Assembly: GCA_016795505.1 (NCBI GenBank)
Contig: JAEUHH010000120.1
Span: 1-64,000, forward strand
DNA: 64,000 nucleotides
Source: Verrucomicrobiales bacterium
GTDB taxonomy: Bacteria; Verrucomicrobiota; Verrucomicrobiia; Verrucomicrobiales; DEV007
Direction: 5' to 3'
Of the stretch, positions 1 through 9,400 are shown piece by piece. The position numbers and the translations under genes were made by a program. Under the pieces are notes generated by a model. It worked only from the letters and a program-made list of their open reading frames with translations, was not told where the DNA came from and did no database searches. Numbering within the stretch: position 1 is the first letter of the stretch; each line of letters starts with the position of its first letter.

Positions 1-36
1 GACGTGGCACTTTTTTCGCCCAGCACGGGATCAAGA

Positions 37-2904
37 ATGGAGATGAAACGAATCACCCGATCGAAGCCACTGATTCTCACCGCGCTCGCGGGACTGCTTG
101 CCGCGGAAGCCGCGCATGGCGAAGGCACGGAGGGCGAGCAATTTTTCGTACGCCGCATCGTCCCCTTGCTTCACGAGAAATGTCTCTCCTGCCATGGTCA
201 GGACGAAACGAAGATCAAGGGCGGCTACGACTTGCGCACGCCCGAGGCCGCGCTGAAAGGCGGCGACAGCGAACTGCCGGGCATCGTTCCGGGCAAGCCG
301 GAGGAAAGCCCCCTTTACCTCGCCTCGACCCGCGAACATGAGGACTGGGAGGCGATGCCGCCGAAGGAAGCGGACAAACTTTACGCGGAGCAGCTGAAAT
401 GGATCAAGGACTGGATCGCCGCCGGTGCGCCGTGGCCGGATGACGCAAAAGCCAAAGCCATCGCCGAAGCCCATGCCAAAGCGTGGGAAGCCGAGGATGG
501 CATCGTCGTGAAGACGGCGGGTGGTCTCTCGCCGGAATGGACGAATCGCCGCTATAAGCCCGACGGACTGTGGGGCTACCAGAAAGTGGTTTCGGTTTCA
601 GCCGAATTCGATTCGATTGACTCGTTCATCGCCAAACGGATGCCCGAGGGCGTGACTCCCGCCCCTGCCGCCGATCCGAAGACCTTCATCCGTCGCGCCA
701 CCTTCGACCTAACCGGCCTGCCGCCAACTCCCGAGGAAATCGCCGCCTTCGAAGCGGACTCAATCCGCAATCCCCAATCCGCAATCCGCAATCTCCTGGA
801 TCGCCTCCTCGATTCGCCCCACTACGGCGAGCGCATGGCGCAGCATTGGCTCGATGTGGTGCGTTATGCGGACAGCAGTGGATTTGCGAACGACTACGAG
901 CGCGGCAACGCGTGGCGCTATCGCGACTACGTGGTCCGATCGTTCAACGAAGACAAACCCTACGACCAGTTCATCAAGGAACAGATCGCCGGCGACGAGA
1001 TCGATCCGACGAATCCCGAGCTGCTGGTCGCGACCGGCTTTCTCCGGATGGGACCGTGGGAGCTGACCGGGATGGAGGTCGCGAAGATCGCGCGGCAGCG
1101 TTTCCTCGACGATGTCACGAACAGCGTCGGCGTGACCTTCCTTGCGCATTCGCTGGAGTGCGCGCGCTGTCACGATCACAAGTTCGACCCGGTCCCGACG
1201 GCCGACTATTATTCGATCCAGGCGGTCTTCGCGACGACCCAGCTCGCGGAACGCGAGGCGGCGTTTCTCCCTGACGAAAACACCAACGGATTCGAGGAGA
1301 GGGCTTACTTGGAGAAGAAACGCGAGGAATACCGCGACACCCTCGCGCGATTGGACAGGGTCTTGTTGGAGAACGCACAGGGTTGGTTCAAGAAAAATGG
1401 CAAGGATCCCGCGCGGTGGAATGCCGCGGTCACCCAAGCGCAAAAGGGACAGGGTAAAGGCAACGCGGGCCGGCGAGATTTCCCCGATGTCTTCGGCGCG
1501 GCGCGCAATCTGATGATGAAAGATGGCGTGCCGGAGGAGGGGTTTCCCCCGAAGCTGGTCGGCTTCACGCCGGAGCAGTTCGGGATGGAACGCGTCGCCC
1601 GGAAGGGCCTCGAACGCCTCCGCTGGGAAATGGATCGCTACGAGCCCTACGCCCTCGCCGTTTACACCGGGGCAACGCCGGAAATGAAAGCCGTCCTGGC
1701 TCCGCTGCGCGTGCCGAAGAACCCGATGGCCGCGGGCGAGCTGGAGCAGACCTGCATCCTCACCGGCGGCGATCCCTTCGGCACGGGACCGAAGGTGAAG
1801 CCGGGCGTGCTCTCGGTGCTCAGCGGCACGGCGGAGTTCGGTGCGACCCTGCCCGAGACGCCGCAGGGCCGGCGCGCCGCTTTTGCCGACTGGGTCGCGC
1901 ATCCTGACAATCCGCTCACGACGCGGGCCATCGTCAACCGCGTCTGGATGTGGCATTTCGGCGAACCGCTCGCCGGCAATCCCAACAATTTCGGCAGCAC
2001 CGGGAAAAAGCCGACCCATCCGGAGCTGCTCGATTGGCTCGCGGCGACCTTTGTCGAGTCGGGCTGGAGCTTCAAGGACCTGCACCGCGTCATCATGACC
2101 AGCGCGGCCTACGGGCGCAGTTCAATGTTTGAACTTCAGAGTTCCAAGTTGAGCCGGGAAGAGTTGGAAAAGAGCTACGCCGTTTTCAAACCACGGAGGC
2201 TGAGTGCCGAAGAACTGCGCGATGCCATGCTCGCGGCCACCGGTGAACTCAACCGCACCCTCGGAGGGATTCCAAACCGGCCCGAGATCAATCTCGAGGC
2301 GGCGATGCAGCCGCGGCAGGTGATGGGCACCTTTGCCTCGGCATGGGTGCCGAATCCGAAGCCGGAGCAACGGCACCGGCGTTCCCTCTATGCCCTCAAG
2401 CTGCGCGGCCAGTCCGACCCCGCAATGGAGGTTTTCAACGCTCCTGCGCCCGACTTCTCCTGCGAACGCCGCGAGGCGAGCACGGTGACGCCGCAGGTCT
2501 TCGCCCTTTTCAACAGCCAGGCGAGCCAGTCGCGCGCCCTCGCCCTTGCCAAGCGGATTCTGGACGAGACGTCGGATGAAAAAGCGGCGATCGAGCGCGT
2601 GTTTCTGCTCGTGTTAGGACGCCGGCCTTCGGAGAACGAAATCACGACCTGTCTCGACCATTGGCGGACGATGGTGCCGGTGCAGGAAAAGGCGGTCTAT
2701 CCGGAATTCAAACCACCTCTCACGGTGCGGCGCGAGGCGGTCGAGGAGAACACGGGGGAGAAATTCGCCTTTGATGAAAGGCTGCACGCCTACGCCGATT
2801 TCATCCCCGATCTCCAGCCGGGCGATTGCGACGCCCGGACGAGGGCGCTGGGCGATGTGTGTCTCGCGCTGCTGAATGCGAACGAATTTGTGTATGTCTA
2901 CTGA
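37..2904 (+). CDS. Secreted PSCyt1/DUF1549/DUF1553 protein
   Basis: A protein of about 955 residues with a cleavable signal peptide (hydrophobic stretch LILTALAGLLAAEAAHG). The GTG at 4 would place eleven odd residues in front of it, so the ATG at 37 (or 43) is preferred. An N-terminal planctomycete-type cytochrome c domain holds KCLSCH about 50 residues in. DUF1549 follows, with a second CARCHDHKFDP motif typical of that family, and then DUF1553 (VNRVWMWHFGEPL, HPELLDWL) to the end. These proteins are exported and thought to bind haem; their substrates are unknown, although genomic links to polysaccharide and sulfatase loci are common. The partner DUF1501 gene lies downstream at 3631 on the same strand, but a toxin-antitoxin cassette on the other strand lies between them. 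Family assignment is firm; function is not. Confidence 0.9.
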   Translation: MEMKRITRSKPLILTALAGLLAAEAAHGEGTEGEQFFVRRIVPLLHEKCLSCHGQDETKIKGGYDLRTPEAALKGGDSELPGIVPGKPEESPLYLASTREHEDWEAMPPKEADKLYAEQLKWIKDWIAAGAPWPDDAKAKAIAEAHAKAWEAEDGIVVKTAGGLSPEWTNRRYKPDGLWGYQKVVSVSAEFDSIDSFIAKRMPEGVTPAPAADPKTFIRRATFDLTGLPPTPEEIAAFEADSIRNPQSAIRNLLDRLLDSPHYGERMAQHWLDVVRYADSSGFANDYERGNAWRYRDYVVRSFNEDKPYDQFIKEQIAGDEIDPTNPELLVATGFLRMGPWELTGMEVAKIARQRFLDDVTNSVGVTFLAHSLECARCHDHKFDPVPTADYYSIQAVFATTQLAEREAAFLPDENTNGFEERAYLEKKREEYRDTLARLDRVLLENAQGWFKKNGKDPARWNAAVTQAQKGQGKGNAGRRDFPDVFGAARNLMMKDGVPEEGFPPKLVGFTPEQFGMERVARKGLERLRWEMDRYEPYALAVYTGATPEMKAVLAPLRVPKNPMAAGELEQTCILTGGDPFGTGPKVKPGVLSVLSGTAEFGATLPETPQGRRAAFADWVAHPDNPLTTRAIVNRVWMWHFGEPLAGNPNNFGSTGKKPTHPELLDWLAATFVESGWSFKDLHRVIMTSAAYGRSSMFELQSSKLSREELEKSYAVFKPRRLSAEELRDAMLAATGELNRTLGGIPNRPEINLEAAMQPRQVMGTFASAWVPNPKPEQRHRRSLYALKLRGQSDPAMEVFNAPAPDFSCERREASTVTPQVFALFNSQASQSRALALAKRILDETSDEKAAIERVFLLVLGRRPSENEITTCLDHWRTMVPVQEKAVYPEFKPPLTVRREAVEENTGEKFAFDERLHAYADFIPDLQPGDCDARTRALGDVCLALLNANEFVYVY

Positions 2905-2968
2905 ACCGGCACCCAGCCCCGCGCAGGGCCTCGGATCGGACCTCCGGATCTCGTCGGAGATCGGTCGA

Positions 2969-3367
2969 TCAGGTGAGGAGCGCACCCAGACGTTCCGTCG
3001 CTTCTCCCCGCGTCAAACGGCTGGCGGCGACATCGAGTGTGAGGGATTCCCAGTCCTCGCAGTCAGGCGCAGGACGATATCCGTTCAGTTGAAGGAAGAC
3101 GAGACAGGAACCGAGTGCGACATGCTTGTTGCCGTCAATGAACGGGTGGTTGCTGCAAAGGTAGAAGAGGTACGCCGCGGCGACTTCCACGGTGTCCTTG
3201 AAAGGAGATTGGCCGCCGAAGCTGGCCTGTGGTGCCGCCACTGCGGACTCAAGCAAAGCCCGGTCGCGCAAACCATCCGATCCTCCGAATCGGGCAATCG
3301 CTTCGGCGTGAATCTCCTCGACGATCGCAACCGTGAGATGGAGACACTGGTTGGAATCCGCATTCAT
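2969..3367 (-). CDS. Doc/Fic-fold toxin of a type II TA pair
   Basis: A 132-residue protein of the death-on-curing (Doc) branch of the Fic superfamily. Early HAEAIARFGGSDGLRDRALL and the signature HPFIDGNKH at residues 74-82 are visible. Doc proteins phosphorylate EF-Tu and block translation, while Fic proteins AMPylate targets. The signature is normally HxFxDANKR; here the last Arg is His, so activity may be altered or lost. The start codon overlaps the stop of the upstream antitoxin gene in an ATGA arrangement (3364-3367), a usual layout for translational coupling. The length matches Doc (about 125-130 residues). The toxin role is inferred from family and context. Confidence 0.88.
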   Translation of the reverse strand: MNADSNQCLHLTVAIVEEIHAEAIARFGGSDGLRDRALLESAVAAPQASFGGQSPFKDTVEVAAAYLFYLCSNHPFIDGNKHVALGSCLVFLQLNGYRPAPDCEDWESLTLDVAASRLTRGEATERLGALLT

Positions 3368-3591
3368 GCGAGCCGCTTCATGGTTCGGGCATATCTGCTC
3401 ATCGTATCTTTGATGAGATCTGTGACTTCTTCAGCCGGGGGCATCTCCACAATGGGAGAAATCGTTATCGTCCCTCCCGCATGCACCTCCACATTCACCT
3501 CGTCTCCCACCTTGAGGCGGGCGAGCTGGAGCAGGGCCGAGTCGAAGATGATGCCCTGCGAATTCCCGATTTTGGTGATGGTCTTGATCAT
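3364..3591 (-). CDS. AbrB/MazE-type antitoxin
   Basis: A 75-residue protein whose first 50 residues (IKTITKIGNSQGIIF, then LKVGDEVNVEVHAGGTITI) form the swapped-hairpin AbrB/SpoVT DNA-binding fold found in MazE-like antitoxins. The C-terminal tail (EEVTDLIKDTMSRYARTMKRLA) is the part expected to wrap the toxin. It is the first gene of a two-gene operon with the Doc toxin, overlapping it by 4 bp. Antitoxins of this class repress their own promoter, and a strong promoter ends almost at the start codon. The pair sits between a DUF1549/DUF1553 gene and its DUF1501 partner on the opposite strand, which suggests an insertion. Confidence 0.85.
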   Translation of the reverse strand: MIKTITKIGNSQGIIFDSALLQLARLKVGDEVNVEVHAGGTITISPIVEMPPAEEVTDLIKDTMSRYARTMKRLA

Positions 3592-3596
3592 GTGTA

Positions 3597-3625
3597 ATAC
3601 TATGTTTTACGCCCTTGCCTGTCAA
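3597..3625 (-). promoter_or_regulatory. Sigma-70 type promoter of the TA operon
   Basis: Read on the minus strand there is a perfect TTGACA (-35, 3625-3620), a 17-bp spacer and TAGTAT (-10, 3602-3597). The -10 box ends only 5 bp before the antitoxin ATG (3591-3589), so transcription would begin at or next to the start codon and the mRNA would be leaderless or nearly so. The promoter also lies just 5 bp upstream of the ATG of the divergent DUF1501 gene at 3631. Boxes and spacing are seen; use in vivo is inferred. Confidence 0.65.
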
Positions 3626-3630
3626 CAGCC

Positions 3631-5067
3631 ATGAAAACCCGCCCCTACTTCCCCTGCGCCGGCGCCCGCGCCCTGCATGTCCCGACGCGGCGCGACTTTG
3701 TCTATGGTCTCGGCGCCTCGCTCGGCAGCGTGGCTTTCAGCGCCCTGCTCGCCGACGATAAGACGAAGGCGGGACCGCTCGCGCCGAAACCGGGCCATTT
3801 CCCCGACGCGAAGGCGAAACACGTCATCTTCCTCTTGATGGAAGGCGGCCCGTCGCACATCGACACCTTCGATCCGAAGCCGATGCTGGAAAAGATGCAC
3901 CTCAAGGAATTCGTCCGCGAGGGCAAGCAGAAGTCTGCCATGGAAAGTGGGAAGCGCTACTATGTGCGCAGCCCCTTCCGGTTCATCAAAGCCGGACAAA
4001 GCGGTGCCGACATGGCGGAAAACTGGTCGCACCTCGCCAAAGTGGCGGATGAGATCTGCTTCTTCCGGGGCTGCACGGTGGACAGCGTGAACCACCCCAC
4101 CGCCATGTATCAAATGAATACCGGAAACCGCTTCGGCGGCGATCCGGGGATCGGCTCGTGGGTGAACTATGGGCTCGGCTCGGTGAACCAGGATCTTCCG
4201 GGTTTCATCGTCCTGCCCGAAGTCAGCTATCCGCAGGGCGGTGCGGCGAACTGGAGCAACGGCTACCTGCCCGCGCATTACCAAGGCACCCCGCTGCGGC
4301 CGAAGGGTTCGCCCATCCTCGATCTCTCCCCGCCCGCGGGCGTAACGCGCGAACATCAGCGCAAGAACCTCGATCTGATCGCCTCGCTCAATGCGGCCCA
4401 TGCCGCGGAGCATCCCGATCATGCCGAACTCAGCGCGCGGATGGACAGCTACGAACTCGCTTTCCGCATGCAGATGCAGGTGCCCGAGACGCTCGATCTT
4501 TCCAAGGAGAGCGACAAAACCCGGGAAGCCTACGGCATCGGCAAAGACACCACCGACGCCTTCGGTCGCAAATGTCTCCTCGCCCGCAAGCTGGTCGAGA
4601 AAGGGGTGCGCTTTGTGCAGCTCTACCATGGATCCTGGGACAGCCACGACTACATCGAGCGCGCCCATGGCAATCTCGTCGCGGGCGTGGATCAACCCAT
4701 CGCCGCGCTCATCGCGGACCTGAAGGACCGTGGATTGCTCGAGTCCACCCTCATCGTCTGGTGCGGTGAGTTCGGCCGCACGCCCGACAATGGCGTCCGG
4801 GGCGGCACCGCCTACGGACGCGACCACAATCCCAATGCCATGACCATCTGGCTCGCCGGCGGCGGCTGCCGGGCCGGTCACACCATCGGAGCGACCGACG
4901 ATCTCGGCATGGAGGCCATCGACGGCAAGGCGCACGTCCGTGATTTCCACGTCACCCTGCTGCGCCTGCTGGGCCTCGACGACAACCGGCTCACCTTCTA
5001 CCACGGAGGCCGCTTCAAGCAGCTCAGTCAGTTCGGAGGCCGGGTCATCGACAACCTCATCGCGTGA
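3631..5067 (+). CDS. DUF1501 family protein (Tat-exported)
   Basis: A 478-residue DUF1501 protein (distant sulfatase/alkaline-phosphatase-like fold). The N-terminus carries a twin-arginine export signal, TRRDFVYGLGASLGS, at about residues 19-33. Family blocks are HVIFLLMEGGPSHIDTFDPK near residue 65, then RKCLLARKLVEKGVRFVQLY, HGSWDSHD, and WCGEFGRTP with GRDHNPNAMTIWLAGGG toward the end. DUF1501 genes normally sit directly behind a DUF1549/DUF1553 gene. Here the partner ends at 2904 and the toxin-antitoxin cassette occupies the gap, so co-transcription from the upstream gene may be disturbed. The enzymatic role is unproven. Confidence 0.9.
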   Translation: MKTRPYFPCAGARALHVPTRRDFVYGLGASLGSVAFSALLADDKTKAGPLAPKPGHFPDAKAKHVIFLLMEGGPSHIDTFDPKPMLEKMHLKEFVREGKQKSAMESGKRYYVRSPFRFIKAGQSGADMAENWSHLAKVADEICFFRGCTVDSVNHPTAMYQMNTGNRFGGDPGIGSWVNYGLGSVNQDLPGFIVLPEVSYPQGGAANWSNGYLPAHYQGTPLRPKGSPILDLSPPAGVTREHQRKNLDLIASLNAAHAAEHPDHAELSARMDSYELAFRMQMQVPETLDLSKESDKTREAYGIGKDTTDAFGRKCLLARKLVEKGVRFVQLYHGSWDSHDYIERAHGNLVAGVDQPIAALIADLKDRGLLESTLIVWCGEFGRTPDNGVRGGTAYGRDHNPNAMTIWLAGGGCRAGHTIGATDDLGMEAIDGKAHVRDFHVTLLRLLGLDDNRLTFYHGGRFKQLSQFGGRVIDNLIA

Positions 5068-5104
5068 CCAGCCGCGTTTCGGAGCGGTTCGCGCGGCCGG
5101 CTGC

Positions 5105-6391
5105 TCAGCCGAACAAAGACGCAATCGGCTTGCCCATGTCGGTGATCGGCACGGGCCGGGAGCCGTCGAACAGTTCCTTCACCGGATTGATGCCGAGCGC
5201 CGCATGGATCGTGGCGTGGAAATCAGGGATCGACACCGGATGCTCCACGATCTCCTTGCTCAGCTCGTCGGTCACCCCGTAGGCACCACAGTGGTTCAGG
5301 CCACCACCGGCCAGCACCAGGCTGAAAGCCGTGCCCTGATGGCCGCGCCCGCCCCGGCCGTCAAAAGCCGCCGGCCGGCCGAACTCCGTGCCCACCGCGA
5401 TCAGCGTCTTGTCGAGCAGGCCCTTTTTCTCCAGATCCGAGATCAAAGCGGACAGGGCGATGTCCAGCTCCTTGATCAGGAGATGCTGGTTCTGCTGTCC
5501 TTCGTTGTGGGTGTCCCAGCCGGTGCCGTTGATGAAGTTCAGGTTGTGCGACACTTCGATGAAACGCACTCCGGCTTCGACGAGGCGACGGGACAGCAGG
5601 CAGCGTTGGCCGAACTCGCCGCCGTACTCATTGCGGAGATCGGCCGATTCGTCCTGGAGGCGGAAATGCCGCATGAAATCCGGTCCCGCGAGCCGCAGAG
5701 CCTCGCTCTGGGCGGCGCGGTACTGGGCGATCACCGACTCGCCGGGCACCCGCGACTGGAGGGGCTGGAGCAGGGCCTGACGGCGGGCGGCGCGCTCGGG
5801 ATCGACATCCTCGGGCCGGGAAAAGCCGGCCGGACCACTCTCGGTGTCGACCAGATAGACGAAGCCGGCCTTGGCGCCGAGGAAGCCCGGGCCACGGCTC
5901 ACATTGGGGTAGCCGATGAGCATGTAAGCCGGCACGTCCGAGCTGGCCGCGCCCAGCTCGTGCGCCACGATCGATCCGATGGACGGGTAGGTGACACTGC
6001 CACTGATCATTCGGCCGGTGTGCACGAGGTTCGTGGCAAAGGCGTGCTCATCGATGACATGGTGGTTCACCGTCCGCACCGCCGTGAGACGCTCCGCCAG
6101 ACGCGCCGTGCGCGGCAGGTGCTCGCAAAACTGGACCCCCGGCACCGCGGTGTCGATCGCCGCGTAGTCGGAACCCGCCACCTTGGGATTGGCCTTCGGA
6201 TTGCCGCGCTTCTTGGGGTCAAAGGTGTCGATCTGGGCCATTCCCCCGCCGAGCCAGATGAAAATGCAGTGTTCGGCTTTGCCCTTTGGCATGGCGGCGG
6301 CAGCCGCGTTGGCGAGCGCCGATTTCGGATCGAAGGCGGCGGCTCCGGCGGCGAGGAGACCGGTTTGGGTGAGGAAGGAGCGGCGGTTCAT
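5105..6391 (-). CDS. DUF1501 family protein (Tat-exported)
   Basis: A 428-residue DUF1501 protein with a short twin-arginine signal, [19 protein letters not shown], at the very N-terminus. Conserved blocks include [48 protein letters not shown], and TEFGRPAAF with [15 protein letters not shown]. It is the second gene of a minus-strand pair, 70 bp behind the DUF1549/DUF1553 gene at 6462-10241. It ends 37 bp from the convergent DUF1501 gene at 3631-5067. The two DUF1501 proteins are clearly diverged from each other, so this is not a recent duplication. Confidence 0.9.
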   Translation of the reverse strand: MNRRSFLTQTGLLAAGAAAFDPKSALANAAAAAMPKGKAEHCIFIWLGGGMAQIDTFDPKKRGNPKANPKVAGSDYAAIDTAVPGVQFCEHLPRTARLAERLTAVRTVNHHVIDEHAFATNLVHTGRMISGSVTYPSIGSIVAHELGAASSDVPAYMLIGYPNVSRGPGFLGAKAGFVYLVDTESGPAGFSRPEDVDPERAARRQALLQPLQSRVPGESVIAQYRAAQSEALRLAGPDFMRHFRLQDESADLRNEYGGEFGQRCLLSRRLVEAGVRFIEVSHNLNFINGTGWDTHNEGQQNQHLLIKELDIALSALISDLEKKGLLDKTLIAVGTEFGRPAAFDGRGGRGHQGTAFSLVLAGGGLNHCGAYGVTDELSKEIVEHPVSIPDFHATIHAALGINPVKELFDGSRPVPITDMGKPIASLFG

Positions 6392-6461
6392 GGCGGGAGT
6401 GACGGAAAAGTAAGGGGTGAACAGGGAAAAGCAAAAAGGGGACGAGCGCAGAGTTTACGAT

Positions 6462-9400
6462 TCAGGGAGCATAGACCCACTCGGGGGCATTGAGCAGAGC
6501 CCACAGGACATCCTCAAGCCGGAGACGCCAATCCTCGGCGAGGGCGGCGGTCGGCGGATCACCGCGGCGGGCGGCTGCCTCTTTCTCCTGAGCCAGCGTA
6601 TTCGCGGGGCCGTCGAGGTGATTCGACCAGGTCACGTAGCGCTCCGGACGTCGCGGACCCTCCGCCTTCGGCGCGGGGCGGTTGGCCTCGGGCACGATGC
6701 GGCTTTCGTAGCCGTCCGCCAGCAGGGCGTGGTATCGCTCCTTCTCCTCGGCCGAAGGCTGTCGGGTCAACAGGCGCAAGTAGAGCCGGTCAAGGAAACG
6801 GTCCAGCGGCTGATCTTCCAACGCCAGACGGGTGATGCCGTGGTCGTCGCTCAGCCGGGTCAGCCACACACCCATGGTACCGTTCGCAAGGATGGCCGGC
6901 TGAAGCACATTCGACTCCGTGGAGCGCACGCTCACCGGGTCCTGGCGCGCGCCGCGCCAGCCAAAGGTCTCCATCACGCTGGCGACCGCCTGGATCCGCG
7001 GCAGCGAAAGACTCGGGCGGTCGCGCTCGTTCGATGTGGAGGCCAGCATCCAAGCCCGGCGCGGCTGGCCGAGGGTGATGGAATTTGAATATACCCGCAC
7101 GCTGTCGAGGTCCAGGCTCACTTCCTCCAGACGGAAGGGCTTGCCCGTGGCGCTGAACAGCGAGTCCACGATTTGCTCCGCTCCAAGACGCCGGGGCGCC
7201 GGGGCGATGTAGAGCGGTCCCGTCTCCTGTGCCTCCGGGTCCACGGCGCGCTGGTAGGCATGCGACCGCAGGATGTCGCGGGCCAGCGCCTTCACATCGT
7301 AACCCGATGCGATCAGCCGCCGTCCCAGCCACGCAAGCAACTCCGGATGGGAAGGCTCGCCCTTCTCCCAATCCGCCACCGAGGCTACGATGCCGCGACC
7401 CATCAGCCGCTGCCACACCCGGTTGGCCATCACCTGGGCAAAGCGCTCATTCTGGGGCGCCGTGATCAGCGCCGCCAGCCGATCACGCGGGTCCGCGGGG
7501 TCTTCCGCCAGCGTGAGCGCGGTCTTTTCATCGCAGAAGCGGTCGAAAGGCCACCCCGGTTCCACCTTCGAGCCGGGCTTCAGCGTCACCTCGATCAGCG
7601 GCTTGCGCCCGCTCTGGTGGATGCGGTCCATCGGAACACTGCTCGTGGCGGGCACATCGACCGGTCCCTCCTTCAGCAGCGCGGCGAGCTGGAAGAGATC
7701 CTCCTGCTTCGACTCGTGCGCCGGCGCGTCGTGGCAGCGCGCACACTTCATTTCCACGCCGAGGAAAGCCGCGCCGACGATGATGCCCTTCTCGGCCATC
7801 GGCACATCATTCTGGGAAGCCGTTCCGAATCCCGCCGGACCGCCGAAGCGCTCGCTGCCCTCCATCCGGATCAGCTCGGTGACGAACAGGTCCACCGGCT
7901 TGTTGTCCAGCAGCGACTCGTGGATCCACCAGCGGAACGGACCCGTGTTGTTCAGCGTCGGATTGATGATGTTCGGATTTTCCGCCAGCACATCCTGCCA
8001 GTAGCCCGTCCAGTGGTCCGCCCAGCGGGCGTCGGCCAGCAGGCGGTCAATTGCCGCCGTCCGGCGGGTCTTCGGATCGTCGGCCAGGAAAGCCTCGATT
8101 TCCGCCTCTGTTGGAGGCACCCCCACCGTGTCCAGTGAGACGCGGCGGAGAAAGGTCAGGTCGTCCGTCAGGTTCGTCGGCTTGAAATCCGACACTTCGA
8201 ACTGCGGCCACGCTGCCCCTTCCTCCACCCATTTTTCCAGCAGCGCGACCTCCGCCGCTGACAGCGGTTCGCCTTTCGGCGGCATGATGTCATCGCCCGC
8301 CTCGTCCGGCTTCAGGCGCCAGATCAGGGGACTGCCCGCCGAATCGCCCGGCACGATGGCCGGACCATCCGACTTGCCACCCTTCAGCGCGGCCGCGTGG
8401 CGGTCGAGTTGCAGCCCGCCCTTGGCTTTGCCGCCCTGGTGACAGTCGTAGCACTTCGCCTCCAGCAACGGGCGCACCTGTTTGAAGTAATCGACGGACC
8501 CGCTCTTCGCCTCGGTCGACTCCGCCGCCACCCGAGCGATGCGGTCGCCAATGAAATGGTCGATCTCATTGTGCGCCGGATATCCCGTCGGCAACGGAGG
8601 TACTGCCACCGGCTCCACCGACGCCAGCCAGGCCTGGGCCGCATCCCGGCGCTTCGCCCAGTAGCCTGCGTGCTCGGCGCGCTTCGCCGCGCGGGCCTCT
8701 GCATTCACCCCCGCCAGCCAGGTGCGGCGCTCCGCCTCGTAGGCCGCCCAGCCCGCGTCCGTGTAGGGGATGCGGCGGTCGCCCGGTGCCAGCAGCCACC
8801 ATCCGGTCTCTCCCGCCAGCGAGATCGCTGCCACCGTCTCGCCCAGCTCCGGGCGCATCTTGCTCTTGCCCGAGACATAGCCCACCATCGTCTCCAGCAC
8901 CACGAAGTGCTCTCTGCCATCCGAGGCGTACTCCGTCCACTTCTCCCGGTTGCCCGGAGGCACAAAACGGAAGTCCGGTCCCAGGTTCAGATACTCGTCC
9001 TGCGCCGAGACCAGACCATGGCCGCCGGTGTCCCCTGGACGCGGCGGCGTCTCCAACACCTTCTGGCCGTCGATGAGCAACCTCGCCGCTCCCCGACCCC
9101 GCAGCAGCAGCCGGTGTTTCCCCGCCGGCAGCCGCACCATCGCCGCGGCGCGGAACAGATGCGGATTCGCCCGGTCAGCCCGCACCCCCGTCGCCACATA
9201 TTTCTGTGGCGCTTCGAAAAAGCCGAAAGCCGTCTCCCGATAGGTCTCCGTGACCTCGGGGTCCTCCGGCCAGCCATTCGCTTCCGGCACCCCCTTTTCA
9301 CTGATCTGTACCAGCACCCCGTCCGCCGGCACCATCTCCGGCGTCACCGCCGGCGGCGGCGGCACATGCTGGTAGCGGGCCATCAACACCTCCGGAGCCA

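Noticed and set aside
2925-2968. Seventh copy of the dispersed repeat after the first gene
   Set aside because: It has several GATC and CGGATC pieces but lacks the AACAGGGTT core; at best a weak 5-bp hairpin.
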